Shown here in pieces: positions 44,725 to 53,110 of a stretch of 64,000 nt of DNA (position 1 is its first letter; every line of letters begins with the position of its first letter). A model generated the notes under the pieces. That model did no database searches and had not been told where the DNA came from. It was given only the letters and a program-made list of their open reading frames with translations. Both the position numbers and the translations under genes were made by a program. The stretch covers positions 1-64,000 of IMG/VR virus record IMGVR_UViG_3300030049_000706, one strand, 5' to 3'. This stretch comes from a virus.

Positions 44725-45282
44725 GTATTTTTGATTATAAAGATTTTATTAAAGATAAAAGAAAAAGATATTAGAATACATGATATTATTCATGTTGTTA
44801 GAAACGGAGATGTTATTCCAGGTATTTCATACTCTTTAGAATTATTATCTCTTTTTGTTTTATCAAAATAAGAAATACCTTCAAAATGTCCATGTTGTCA
44901 ATCAACTCTTATTAAAGTAAAAACTTCTCTTATCTGTAACAATGAAGATTGTGAAGATAAAATTCTATTTAAACTTTATCATTTTGTATCTAAAGCAGGA
45001 CTTAATATAAAAGGATTAGGATTAGAAAATATTAAATTAATTATGAAAAGATACAAAGTGAAAACTTATTATGAATTATTATCTTGCGAAACCTCTATCA
45101 TACAAAACTATTTAAAAGATCATAAAATCACAATAAATGCATTCATTTTAGGATTAGGGTTTACAAAGACTCAACTAAAAAATACTTTTAGTAATTATAA
45201 AACTTTTGAAGAATTATCAAAATGTAAACAATTAGAGCAGCATCATGATGTACTAACTTTTATAAAAGAGGTTCAAAAATGA
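44725..45282 (+). pseudogene. Decayed NAD-dependent DNA ligase (LigA) C-terminal remnant
   Basis: In one frame the sequence reads KEKDIRIHDIIHVVRNGDVIPG, matching the LigA OB-fold (IGDTVIVRKAGDVIP). It then meets a TAA at 44869-44871, followed at once by IPSKCPCCQSTLI...LICNNEDCEDKI, the four-cysteine zinc finger of LigA. Next come KAGLNIKGLGLENI and an ILGLGF-type helix-hairpin-helix segment. The adenylation domain with the KxDG motif is missing, as is the BRCT domain. Upstream, fragments in another frame (FDDYMLSIFDYKDFIKDK) suggest an additional frameshift in the A-rich stretch near 44757. The remaining open part from 45043 could still be translated (79 aa) but lacks a ribosome site. A functional zinc-finger/HhH protein is an unlikely alternative. 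Confidence 0.75.
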
Positions 45283-45389
45283 AGTTTACAGCTATATGTG
45301 TTTTTGTGTATTTTGTTTTCTTATTTTTGTTATTATAAAGATAATATTTTTCATTTTAAATAAATTAAACACAAACAAGGAAAATCTAC

Positions 45390-45839
45390 ATGGAAAGCAC
45401 TAGAGTGTTCTGTGGTTTTCCCGGCGTTGGAAAATCTACACTAGTTAACAATAATCATTTAATATCTCAAAAAGTATTAGATTCTGATAGTAGCAAATTT
45501 GATAAACAATATTTTCCAGATAATTATATTTCTCATATCAAAGAAACAATCGAAAATAATAAATATATTTTAGCATCTACACATAAAACTGTTAGAGATG
45601 CTTTAGCCATAAATAAAATACGGTATTTTATTTTTATGCCAGAGTATGGATTGAAAGATGAATATATTGAGCGATATATAAAGAGAGGTAGCCCAGAATC
45701 ATTTGTAAAGCTGATGGATGATAATTGGGATTCTTTTTGGGCTAGCTGTCAGTCAGATACCGAATGCATCAGTATAGTTTATATGAAACGTGGAGAAGTT
45801 TTATCTAAATATATGGAGTTGTTTGGTGTCATTACTTAA
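45390..45839 (+). CDS. P-loop NTPase, nucleotide-kinase-like
   Basis: A 149-aa protein with a Walker A motif GFPGVGKST at residues 9-17. VLDSDSSKF after it resembles the LDSDSS segment of small phage kinase-like proteins, and STHKTVRDAL follows. It lacks further signatures that fix the substrate. It precedes MazG-like and thymidylate synthase genes, so a nucleotide or nucleoside kinase role is plausible. ACAAGGAAAA lies before the ATG. Confidence 0.7.
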   Translation: MESTRVFCGFPGVGKSTLVNNNHLISQKVLDSDSSKFDKQYFPDNYISHIKETIENNKYILASTHKTVRDALAINKIRYFIFMPEYGLKDEYIERYIKRGSPESFVKLMDDNWDSFWASCQSDTECISIVYMKRGEVLSKYMELFGVIT

Positions 45840-45875
45840 TTATGATCTAAACAGACAAAACAAAAAGGATAAAAG

Positions 45876-46076
45876 ATGAAAAAGAATATGCAAGGTATAA
45901 CTATATGGAGATTAAATAATTTAATTGAACATTCTAAAGAAAATTTCGTTAATGTTGATAAAGGATGGATTCCTTGCAGACCACTCGGTTGTTTTGGTTT
46001 TAGATATAAATTAAAAGCTATTTTAATGGTTCTTAGAGGCGAAGCTGATGTTGTTATATGGCCAAAGATATGTTAA
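45876..46076 (+). CDS. Small conserved phage-type protein, 66 aa
   Basis: The segment KGWIPCRPLGCFGFRYKLKAILMVLRGEADVVIWP follows a pattern I recall from other phage genomes (GxWVPARPxG...LRxAWxVFxGxADxxxWP). That family has no known function. AAAAAGGA precedes the ATG, within the nucleotide-metabolism group. Confidence 0.7.
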   Translation: MKKNMQGITIWRLNNLIEHSKENFVNVDKGWIPCRPLGCFGFRYKLKAILMVLRGEADVVIWPKIC

Positions 46077-46097
46077 TGATCTTTATGGAGTATGTCA

Positions 46098-46355
46098 ATG
46101 AGAGAAGATCTACTACGAAGTGATCCACAAGGTATTATAATAAAAACTATACAAGAATGTAGTGAAGTTATTTTAGCACTTACAAAACTACAAACATTTG
46201 GAAATGTTGCTACAGATCCAAAAACAAATATTACATATGACAATATAAAAGATGTATTAGACGAAGTTAAAGATATGGAACATGCAGTTTCTAAATTAAG
46301 AAAAATATTAGATTACAAAACGAACTGTAAACTTGAAACAGGAGAAACGACGTGA
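46098..46355 (+). CDS. MazG-like nucleotide pyrophosphohydrolase candidate
   Basis: An 85-aa all-alpha protein. ECSEVILALTKLQTFG followed by VLDEVKDMEHAVSKL reproduces the ExxE...ExxD metal-binding spacing of MazG-like NTP pyrophosphohydrolases. The second ATG (46098) is chosen because TGGAG is only one base from the first ATG. The stop overlaps the GTG start of thymidylate synthase, so both are co-translated and likely act together on the dNTP pool. Confidence 0.6.
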   Translation: MREDLLRSDPQGIIIKTIQECSEVILALTKLQTFGNVATDPKTNITYDNIKDVLDEVKDMEHAVSKLRKILDYKTNCKLETGETT

Positions 46356-47317
46356 GACAATATAAACAACTTTTACATCATATTAAAGTGAATGGTAGAC
46401 CTTTTATGGATCGTACTGGTACCGGATGCCTTGGTGTCTTTGGTAGTATGGTCCAATTTAATGTCGAAGATTCTATTCCTATTTTGACTGCGAAGTATGT
46501 TAATATAAAAAATATTATCCATGAACTATTATGGTTCTTATCTGGTGATACCAATATTAAATATCTTGTTGAAAATAATGTTCATATTTGGACAGACTGG
46601 CCGTTAAAGAAATATAATAATGATTCCGGCTGTGCTATTTTAAATAGAAAAGAGTTTGAAGATGCTATTATGACAGTTGCTGGATTTTCTGAAAAATGGG
46701 GTGATATTGGCCCTTGTTATGGAAAACAGTGGCGTAACTGGAAAGGTAAAATAAATAGTGCTACTCCTATTTTTACCAACAGATCAAAAGACAATTTACA
46801 TGGTATAATTGATATTGAATATGAATATCACGATCAAATTAAAAATATTATTGATGCAATTAATAATAATCCTACTGATCGTGGTATTATTTTAAGTGGC
46901 TGGAATGTTGCCGATCTCAATGGAATGGCACTTCGTCCATGTCACACGATGTATCAGTTTAAAGCATATCCGGATACAAAACAGTTATCTATGATTCAAT
47001 ATTGTCGTTCTCAAGATTTATTCTTAGGGACTCCTTACAATTGGGTTTCTGGTACTCTCTTATTAAAAATGATTGCTCAAGTTACTGGTTATACTCCATA
47101 TGAATTTATTTGGGATGGTGGTGATGTACATCTTTATAATAACCATATGGAACAGGTTGAAAAATATTTAGATCTTCCTACATTTAAATTACCTAATATT
47201 GCTATTGATCAATCTGTTATAAATATAGATTATTTTAAGTTTGAACATTTTGATATTGAAAAGTTTGAACAAAATTATAAACACGGTCCTTTTATTCCTG
47301 CCCCTGTTGCTGTTTGA
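46352..47317 (+). CDS. thyA: Thymidylate synthase
   Basis: A 321-aa enzyme converting dUMP to dTMP with methylene-tetrahydrofolate. The N terminus has RPFMDRTGTGCLGVFG (phosphate-binding Arg). The catalytic Cys is C197 in LRPCHTMYQF. FLGTPYN near 224-230 carries the Asn that selects dUMP, so it is not a dCMP hydroxymethylase, which has Asp there. GGDVHLYNNHMEQ is the dUMP-binding end motif. The insert around 132-170 makes it slightly longer than E. coli ThyA (264 aa). The GTG start overlaps the preceding stop. A strong terminator follows. Confidence 0.93.
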   Translation: MRQYKQLLHHIKVNGRPFMDRTGTGCLGVFGSMVQFNVEDSIPILTAKYVNIKNIIHELLWFLSGDTNIKYLVENNVHIWTDWPLKKYNNDSGCAILNRKEFEDAIMTVAGFSEKWGDIGPCYGKQWRNWKGKINSATPIFTNRSKDNLHGIIDIEYEYHDQIKNIIDAINNNPTDRGIILSGWNVADLNGMALRPCHTMYQFKAYPDTKQLSMIQYCRSQDLFLGTPYNWVSGTLLLKMIAQVTGYTPYEFIWDGGDVHLYNNHMEQVEKYLDLPTFKLPNIAIDQSVINIDYFKFEHFDIEKFEQNYKHGPFIPAPVAV

Positions 47318-47325
47318 TTCTATCA

Positions 47326-47356
47326 GTAGATGGAGTGCCATTGGCACTCCATCTAC
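47326..47356 (+). terminator. Hairpin terminator
   Basis: Perfect 15-bp arms (GTAGATGGAGTGCCA) with a one-base centre, nine bases after the thymidylate synthase stop. Confidence 0.8.
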
Positions 47357-47361
47357 TATTT

Positions 47362-47374
47362 AGATATATATTAC
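47362..47374 (+). promoter_or_regulatory. Upstream copy of tandem phage-type promoters
   Basis: AGATATATATTAC begins six bases after a terminator. A second copy lies 67 bases downstream; both point to the gene at 47523. Confidence 0.6.
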
Positions 47375-47428
47375 ACGTTTGTAACGATTTAATTTTGGCG
47401 CTTTGAAAAGTGTACTTCCTTTTTAAAT

Positions 47429-47443
47429 AGATATATATTACTT
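47429..47443 (+). promoter_or_regulatory. Downstream copy of tandem phage-type promoters
   Basis: AGATATATATTACTT, followed by a leader hairpin (AAGTTCACT / AGTGAGCTT, 47452-47474) resembling those after the motifs at 17129 and 63112. Confidence 0.7.
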
Positions 47444-47522
47444 AAATGAATAAGTTCACTTCTTGAGTGAGCTTTGTTGACTTAAAGGTACGTTGTTACC
47501 TATAATCTTGGGAGACTGTATC

Positions 47523-47708
47523 ATGGAAAAACTCATCGCGCGTGCTAAAGAAATCGGTGTGTGGCAAATCACTATCGATATTATCATAAACAACCATATC
47601 TACAATGAAGATGAAAAGATCGCTGAGCTTACCAGAGTCATCGATATGTATGGTGTCCTCAGTAAGTCTGATGGTCAAATTGGCTCCGAGAATATGACTT
47701 GTCACTGA
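47523..47708 (+). CDS. Small early protein, 61 aa
   Basis: Start chosen at the ATG eight bases after GGGAG, in the common ATC-ATG context; an in-frame TTG farther upstream is rejected. The product is a short helical protein (LIARAKEIGVWQITIDIII, EKIAELTRVIDMYGVL) with no recognised family. Two tandem promoters and a terminator isolate it, suggesting strong early expression. Confidence 0.7.
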   Translation: MEKLIARAKEIGVWQITIDIIINNHIYNEDEKIAELTRVIDMYGVLSKSDGQIGSENMTCH

Positions 47709-47733
47709 GTGTATATATAATTCAGATCTTACA

Positions 47734-47765
47734 AGATAGACAGGACCGTACGGTCCTGTCTATCT
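47734..47765. terminator. 32-bp perfect palindrome terminator
   Basis: Halves of 16 bases (AGATAGACAGGACCGT), followed by a T-rich stretch. Confidence 0.8.
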
Positions 47766-47815
47766 GTATCTATCATATTTTTTATTTTTTCAAAAAGTGT
47801 AGTTGAAGATTATAC

Positions 47816-47830
47816 AAATATATATTGTTA
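47816..47830 (+). promoter_or_regulatory. Phage-type promoter AAATATATATTGTTA (variant)
   Basis: A variant with G in place of A/C near the end. It is followed by a perfect leader hairpin (GAGATAT / ATATCTC, 47841-47858). Confidence 0.6.
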
Positions 47831-47883
47831 TATTGAAGAAGAGATATAAAAATATCTCATAACCCTTTCTTATGGTGAATATC

Positions 47884-48201
47884 ATGACCATCATGACCGA
47901 CGCCCATGCCGCTAAGCAGTACAATGCTACCTTCATCAATTCGGTTATTGCCGCCAAGGCCAAGACCGACTCCTCCAAGCAGCTCGTCCGCTTCTTCTTT
48001 GACTATCTGGTTGCTGCTGTGAAAAGCAAGACCAACGATAAGTCGTACATCGAACTCCCGATCAGTATGCTGGTTGCTGATTTCAGCACGGTTTACAATG
48101 CCGATATGAAATCTGTGTTTTCGACAGTGTTCGAATCCATCCGTTTGCTGAAGATCAAGAACATCCGCACCATGGACCAGAACATTCAAATCGTCTTTTA
48201 A
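47884..48201 (+). CDS. GC-rich small protein, 105 aa
   Basis: Start at ATG 47884 in the ATC-ATG context, with GGTGA upstream; ATG 47893 is an alternative. The product is helical and basic to neutral (AKQYNATFINSVIAAKAK, LVRFFFDYLVAAVKSK, FSTVFESIRLLKIKNIR). Codons are strikingly GC-rich for this genome (GCC, ATC, AAG, CTC). It has its own promoter and terminator. Likely a highly expressed early protein; function unknown. Confidence 0.75.
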   Translation: MTIMTDAHAAKQYNATFINSVIAAKAKTDSSKQLVRFFFDYLVAAVKSKTNDKSYIELPISMLVADFSTVYNADMKSVFSTVFESIRLLKIKNIRTMDQNIQIVF

Positions 48202-48229
48202 GAAGGAGGGAATCTATTCCCTCCTTCTT
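48200..48229 (+). terminator. Rho-independent terminator
   Basis: Arms AAGAAGGAGGGAAT and complement with a CT loop; ATTTTTTG follows. Confidence 0.85.
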
Positions 48230-48301
48230 ATTTTTTGTTTTTAACCTTAAAATACTATAGACTGTAGCTTTCTTTATTTTTTAGAAAGGATCGAAGGTAT
48301 T

Positions 48302-49123
48302 ATGGCTACATTAGAAGATGTCTCTCGTCTGGTATTTACAGTTGAAACTCTTTATACCCAGGATAATAAATCTTTAGGCGTTCTTCGTCCTGATGAAAAT
48401 GGTTATTATGATACGCCTTTGGCAGCTTTGGGGATTCCCTCTCGTAACAATACTTATTACTATGTTAAGAATTTCTTAGACTCTATGACAAATAAAGATT
48501 CTCCTATAAACATCATGTTGACTGGTGGTAATTTGTATGGCGAATGGGGACATCCCATGCGTACGGATTATCCTGATGACGATACATTCTTACAGAGACT
48601 TCGTATTATTGATGAAAAGAAATATTCTCATCATATTAAATCTGTTTATACTGGAGATACTTTAGAGAATGGTGGTAAGTTAGTTAGAGGATTAGTGAAA
48701 CCTTATGGTCCTTATGGCCATTGTGTTGAGCAGAACTTTGCTGAACGATTCATGAATACTTCATTTAGTTTAAGAGCTATCGTTGATCAACAGATTAAAA
48801 ACAATTTGGCTATGAGAACTATTAAATCTCTTTATACATTCGATGCTGTTGGTGTTGGTGGTTATGCTGAAGCTTCTAAGCGTTTCAGTGGTGCCACAGA
48901 GTCACTTGAACGAATGGATATTAAGTTATCATTAGATACCATTACAACAACTGAGTTTGGTCTTGAGTGTTTTACACAATCAGAAATTAATGATTTAATG
49001 AAATCTAAGAAGGTTATTGTTGGTAAGACTACTGTTAATCTTATTAAAGTTAATGACAGTTATAGATCAGAAGATAAAGCTAGGTCTATCTTTACTGAAG
49101 CTATGAAATTGACAAGACGTTAA
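48302..49123 (+). CDS. Prohead maturation protease candidate (T4 gp21-like)
   Basis: A 273-aa protein with the pattern of phage prohead proteases: NLYGEWGHPMR near 80-91 (the G-x-x-GHP catalytic His loop) and PYGHCVEQNFAERFMNTSFSLRAIVD near 136-161 (Ser-containing catalytic strand, as in SSRG-type motifs). These proteases cleave scaffold and head proteins during capsid maturation. It is upstream of the terminase by two genes, a usual neighbourhood. GAAGG lies before the ATG. The catalytic Ser/His assignment is by pattern and needs a structural check. Confidence 0.65.
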   Translation: MATLEDVSRLVFTVETLYTQDNKSLGVLRPDENGYYDTPLAALGIPSRNNTYYYVKNFLDSMTNKDSPINIMLTGGNLYGEWGHPMRTDYPDDDTFLQRLRIIDEKKYSHHIKSVYTGDTLENGGKLVRGLVKPYGPYGHCVEQNFAERFMNTSFSLRAIVDQQIKNNLAMRTIKSLYTFDAVGVGGYAEASKRFSGATESLERMDIKLSLDTITTTEFGLECFTQSEINDLMKSKKVIVGKTTVNLIKVNDSYRSEDKARSIFTEAMKLTRR

Positions 49124-49129
49124 AGTTGA

Positions 49130-49163
49130 CATAGTGAGGATGGCGTCTGCCATCCTCACTATG
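49130..49163 (+). terminator. Hairpin terminator
   Basis: Perfect 15-bp arms (CATAGTGAGGATGGC) around GTCT. Confidence 0.8.
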
Positions 49164-49180
49164 TATTTAAATCTCATTTT

Positions 49181-49193
49181 AAGTATATATTAC
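49181..49193 (+). promoter_or_regulatory. Phage-type promoter AAGTATATATTAC
   Basis: Motif copy 17 nt after a terminator and 41 nt before the ATG at 49235. A weak leader hairpin (GAAC / GTTC, 49206-49219) follows. Confidence 0.65.
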
Positions 49194-49234
49194 ATTATTG
49201 TACACGAACGATTTTGTTCATACGGAGAAACACC

Positions 49235-49762
49235 ATGGCTGTTCTTAAACTGAGTGAAGTCTTGACTACAGATCAGATTCGTCAGAAATATCGTTATATT
49301 GCTATTTTGTTTTCACAAGATCCTAAGAAATACATTTTCAAAAAACAAGCACTTTGTGATGATTTGAGATATAGTAATCTTAAAGAATTAGCCGATGAAG
49401 AAGAAATTCTCCATAATAGGTTTATGATGGACATTTCAGTTGGTCGTAATTACTTGGAATATGAAACTATTCAAAAATTATCGACTGAAACATTTCCTAT
49501 CATACATGAAAAGATTGAACGTCTTGCTAGTCAGGATGATATTGATATGGTTGTTATTAACACAACCACCGTTGAAAACAGTGAAGAACTTTTTGAGAAA
49601 AACGCCCATATCGTTATTTCATCTGAAGAAGAACATGTTGCAGCATTGGCGCGCATTGATATTCTTATGAATGCTGAGGAGGGAACTCTTGAAGCTGATG
49701 AGTTAGCGACGCTTGCTTCAGCAGTCCAACTATATGAAAAATATAAGTTTCCATTAGGTTAA
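49235..49762 (+). CDS. Unknown protein with HigA-antitoxin-like C-terminal segment
   Basis: A 175-aa protein starting at the ATG after CGGAGAAACACC. Residues about 136-175 (ALARIDILMNAEEGTLEADELATLASAVQLYEKYKFPLG) follow closely the N-terminal pattern of HigA-type antitoxins (ALxRIExLMxAxxGTxExDELxxLAxLVxxYExxxyPI). The helix-turn-helix that follows this segment in HigA is missing because the protein ends here. The first 130 residues are helical and acidic with no recognised domain. It is a single gene behind an early-type promoter. A role in toxin neutralisation is conceivable but unproven. Confidence 0.65.
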   Translation: MAVLKLSEVLTTDQIRQKYRYIAILFSQDPKKYIFKKQALCDDLRYSNLKELADEEEILHNRFMMDISVGRNYLEYETIQKLSTETFPIIHEKIERLASQDDIDMVVINTTTVENSEELFEKNAHIVISSEEEHVAALARIDILMNAEEGTLEADELATLASAVQLYEKYKFPLG

Positions 49763-49783
49763 TAACTGATTTGAAATATATGT

Positions 49784-49806
49784 AGGGGGTGACATCATCA
49801 CCCCCT
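49784..49806 (+). terminator. Hairpin terminator
   Basis: Nine-bp GC-rich arms (AGGGGGTGA) around CATCA. Confidence 0.8.
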
Positions 49807-49898
49807 TAAGATCTATTTATAATTATTGTTTTATTTTTTTAATAAAATAGTATTTTTTAATATTTTATAAGAAACCTATTTTTATTAGGAGTATTTAT

Positions 49899-52805
49899 AT
49901 GACGGTTCTTTATAAAGAAGATTGGGTAAGGAAAAACGCATTTGTTCATTCTAATACACAAAATAAGTCATTTATTAGAGCAAGTTTATTATTAGAAAGT
50001 ATGGGAATTAAGAATTGTCTATTTCCATTAACTATCTATGATAAAGACTTAATGAATATAGATCCTCATAAATTAAATGATAATTCAGTAGAATTAAGAA
50101 TGAGAATAGCTATTGAGTGTAAACGAAATGTTTGGTATTATGTAAGAGAAGTTGTTAGAGTTGGTGCACAAGGTTCAGATCCTATTCCATTTAATGCAGA
50201 TCGTGGTAATATAGCCATGATTTGGGTATTTGAAAATAATTTCCATTACATGAGTATCCAGCCCAGACAGACTGGAAAAGAACAACCATTAACAGCTAAT
50301 GTTAAGACTCCAAATGGTTGGATAAAAATGGGTGATATTAAAGTTAGCGACGATGTCATTGCCCACGATGGAACAACTGTAAAAGTAAAAGGTGTTTATC
50401 CGCAAGGAATTAAACCTGTTTACAAAATAACTTTTGAAGATGGAAGATCTACAGAATGCGGTGAAGAACATCTTTGGAAGATCTATAATAAATATGAATT
50501 ATCACAGAATCCTACAACAGAGGTCGTTTCATTAGATAGAATAAAAGATCTTATTAATGATTATCCTAATATAAAATCTTTATTAAGTATACCCCTTATT
50601 ACATCAGAAATAAAAGACGATGTTAATCTTCCAGTAGATCCATATATGTTTGGTAATTTATGTAGAGGTGAAAATATTCCAGAAGATTATTTAAATGCAT
50701 CAACTTCTCAGAGGTTATCACTTCTTAGAGGTATTATGACGAATTTATTTATATCAAATAAAATAGGAGATATTTCATATTCTGTAGAAAGTTTAAAAGC
50801 TGTAAATAATATAAAATATTTAGTCCGTAGTTTAGGCGGAATATGTAGAAGTGTTGAAAGAGATGATTCTTATGATCTTTATATCAAGTTGAATAACCAA
50901 CAGAATAAATTAAGTTTAGGTATTTCTAATATAGAATTTGTAGGATATAAAGAAACACAATGTATTGAAATTGATCATCCTGATCACTTATATGTAACTG
51001 ATGATTTTGTCGTTACTCATAATACAACATGCGCTGTTGTGTTAACTTCATATGTTATTTATATTAGAGGTAAGAATTTTAACTTTGGATTATATACTAA
51101 AGACAGTGATCTTGTTCATGCAAATGTGCAGCGTTTAAAAATGGTTAAAGATAATCTTCCTAAATATCTTATTCATAAGTCTACTAGGGATGCTGATAAT
51201 AAAGAAGGATTGTCTTATAATGTATTAAATAATAACTATATTACGTTTATTGGATCTAAAGATAAACAGGCCGCCGATAACCTTGGTCGCGGTATGACCG
51301 GACCGGCATATCATTTCGATGAGCCAGCTTATACCAATAATATCAATATTACATATCCGGTTATGATGTCTTCTACAAATGCTGCTGTCGAATCTGCTCG
51401 TAAAAATGGTATGCCGCATTCAAATATATTGACAACAACAGCCGGTCGTACTGATACTGATCGTGGTAAATATGCATTTGAATTATTAACAGGATCATTA
51501 TCATTCAGTGAAAGATTCTACGACTTAAAGAATAGAAAAGAATTGGAAACTATTGTTAAAAATAATTCTGGTAATAATATCATCTCTGGTGTATTCTCGC
51601 ATCTTATGCTTGGATTTAGTAATGAATGGTTAAATGAAAAGATCCGTAACTCTAATTCAACACAAGACGAAATTAATAAAGATTATTATAACATCTGGAG
51701 TACTGGTTCAGAACTCAGTATCTTGAAACAAGAAATATTGAAAAAGATCAATGAAAGTATTAGAGAACCAGATCATGTCGAATTTATTCATGGTTATGTC
51801 ATTAGTTGGTATATAAGTGAAGAAGAAAGAACGTCAGATCACTTTAAGAATAAACAATTTGTTTTGGGTATGGATAGTTCAGAAAATATTGGTAGAGATT
51901 TTACAGCATTGGTCATGGTCGATATATCAACACTAGAAGTTGTAGCAACATTTAAATGTAATGAATCCAGTACAACTAAAATTGCTATTTTTATTAGCGA
52001 CTTCTTAGTCAAATATAAAAACGTCTTATTTATTCCTGAAAGAAAAAGTACTGGTGGTTCTATTACTGATCAGGTTCTTGAAATCTTTGAGAAATATAGG
52101 ATCAATCCATTTAAACGTATTTATAATAAAGTGGTACAGGAGAGACAGGCTAATGAATATAAAGATGTTAAAATAGACGATATTGATCTTTTATTAAAAT
52201 ATCCTGCTATTAGAAGGTTCTTAGGATTCACAACTCAAGAAAAGACTCGTGAATTCTTATATAAGAATGTTCTTAATAAAGCAGCAGAACTCAATGCAGA
52301 TAAAATCATTGATAAAACATTAGCAAGTGAACTAAGTTGTTTGGCTATTGTTAATGGTAGAATAGATCACCAGAATGGTAAACACGACGATATGGTTATT
52401 GCATATTTATTGTGCTGTTTTGTTATATTCTTTGGTAAGAATTTAGATTATTATGGAATTGACATTTCTGCACTGACTGATAATTACGATGTTAATGGTA
52501 ATAAGATCGATAAAAGATATAGAGATAAACAGATTGCTTTCAGAAAAGAGATTTTAAAATTAGAAGATTTAATGGCAAATACAGCAAGTCTCGTACTAAA
52601 AGAATATTATAGAAAACAGATAGAAAATCTCAGAACTATTATTGATGAGGATCTTGTATTAGAACCTATTAGTGTTGCTGTTGTTAATAGTGTCGTTGAA
52701 TCTTATGGTAAGCTTTATTCAGCAAATGAAATCAAGTCTAATGATAATTCTCCCGTTATGTCAGAAACACAAATGTTAAATCTTGTAAAATTACTTCCAT
52801 TATAA
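49899..52805 (+). CDS. terL: Terminase large subunit with an intein in the Walker A motif
   Basis: A 968-aa precursor. The N-extein (127 aa) ends in SIQPRQTGK and the C-extein begins TTCAVVLTSYV; joined, they restore the terminase P-loop QPRQTGKTT. The C-extein has the Walker B region (GMTGPAYHFDEPAY), then a nuclease domain with GMDSSENIGRDFTAL and a final HDDMVIAYLL. Removing the 248-residue intein gives 720 aa, in the range of large-phage terminases (T4 gp17: 610 aa). TTAGGAG precedes the ATG. The precursor cannot bind ATP until splicing restores the P-loop. Head-packaging motor function is well supported. Confidence 0.88.
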   Translation: MTVLYKEDWVRKNAFVHSNTQNKSFIRASLLLESMGIKNCLFPLTIYDKDLMNIDPHKLNDNSVELRMRIAIECKRNVWYYVREVVRVGAQGSDPIPFNADRGNIAMIWVFENNFHYMSIQPRQTGKEQPLTANVKTPNGWIKMGDIKVSDDVIAHDGTTVKVKGVYPQGIKPVYKITFEDGRSTECGEEHLWKIYNKYELSQNPTTEVVSLDRIKDLINDYPNIKSLLSIPLITSEIKDDVNLPVDPYMFGNLCRGENIPEDYLNASTSQRLSLLRGIMTNLFISNKIGDISYSVESLKAVNNIKYLVRSLGGICRSVERDDSYDLYIKLNNQQNKLSLGISNIEFVGYKETQCIEIDHPDHLYVTDDFVVTHNTTCAVVLTSYVIYIRGKNFNFGLYTKDSDLVHANVQRLKMVKDNLPKYLIHKSTRDADNKEGLSYNVLNNNYITFIGSKDKQAADNLGRGMTGPAYHFDEPAYTNNINITYPVMMSSTNAAVESARKNGMPHSNILTTTAGRTDTDRGKYAFELLTGSLSFSERFYDLKNRKELETIVKNNSGNNIISGVFSHLMLGFSNEWLNEKIRNSNSTQDEINKDYYNIWSTGSELSILKQEILKKINESIREPDHVEFIHGYVISWYISEEERTSDHFKNKQFVLGMDSSENIGRDFTALVMVDISTLEVVATFKCNESSTTKIAIFISDFLVKYKNVLFIPERKSTGGSITDQVLEIFEKYRINPFKRIYNKVVQERQANEYKDVKIDDIDLLLKYPAIRRFLGFTTQEKTREFLYKNVLNKAAELNADKIIDKTLASELSCLAIVNGRIDHQNGKHDDMVIAYLLCCFVIFFGKNLDYYGIDISALTDNYDVNGNKIDKRYRDKQIAFRKEILKLEDLMANTASLVLKEYYRKQIENLRTIIDEDLVLEPISVAVVNSVVESYGKLYSANEIKSNDNSPVMSETQMLNLVKLLPL
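50280..51023 (+). other. Intein (248 aa) with degenerate LAGLIDADG region and Glu at position 1
   Basis: The N-terminal Hint block reads EQPLTANVKTPNGWIKMGDI, with Glu rather than Cys or Ser at the first position implied by the extein boundary. Block B is DGRSTECGEEHLW. The C-terminal block ends LYVTDDFVVTHN, followed by Thr as the +1 residue. Between them, LPVDPYMFGNLCRGE and QRLSLLRGIMTNLF correspond to the two LAGLIDADG motifs (LGLLLGDG and LLxGLMDTDG), but the catalytic aspartates are lost. The homing endonuclease is therefore probably inactive. Confidence 0.8.
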
Positions 52806-52816
52806 ATTCATCTTAA

Positions 52817-52842
52817 AGATAGGGGAGATATCTCCCCTATCT
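52817..52842. terminator. 26-bp perfect palindrome terminator
   Basis: Halves of 13 bases (AGATAGGGGAGAT), 11 nt after the terminase stop. Confidence 0.75.
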
Positions 52843-52885
52843 AAGCCATCATATAGCTTTTCATATTGGCGACTGGGGGTCGTAT

Positions 52886-53095
52886 ATGGCCATAATGACT
52901 GCATGTTATTTTGCATATCTGTTATTAGGCTTCAGACTTTCTTTTATCCGTTTCATGGGAATCGATTATACAAATATTGATATTGATAAAATAGGTGTCA
53001 TTCGTATCGGAGTGACATTTACAATCCTTGCACTACTATTCCCACTGTATGCTATTTTAAATAAATCTGATCTTGAAAAGATCCTATCTGCATAG
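52886..53095 (+). CDS. Small two-span membrane protein, 69 aa
   Basis: Two hydrophobic segments (residues about 2-24, MTACYFAYLLLGFRLSFI; about 42-60, VTFTILALLFPLYAIL) separated by a short charged loop (GIDYTNIDIDKIG). GGGGGT precedes the ATG. Its TAG stop is part of the AGGAGG of the next gene, so the two are co-translated. It follows the terminase; the size and topology would fit a holin-like or other small envelope protein, but no lysis gene lies nearby. Confidence 0.7.
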   Translation: MAIMTACYFAYLLLGFRLSFIRFMGIDYTNIDIDKIGVIRIGVTFTILALLFPLYAILNKSDLEKILSA

Positions 53096-53110
53096 GAGGA
53101 ATATGGTACT

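Noticed and set aside
46352-47317. dCMP hydroxymethylase instead of thymidylate synthase
   Set aside because: The residue in FLGTPYN is Asn, as in thymidylate synthases, not the Asp found in dCMP hydroxymethylases.
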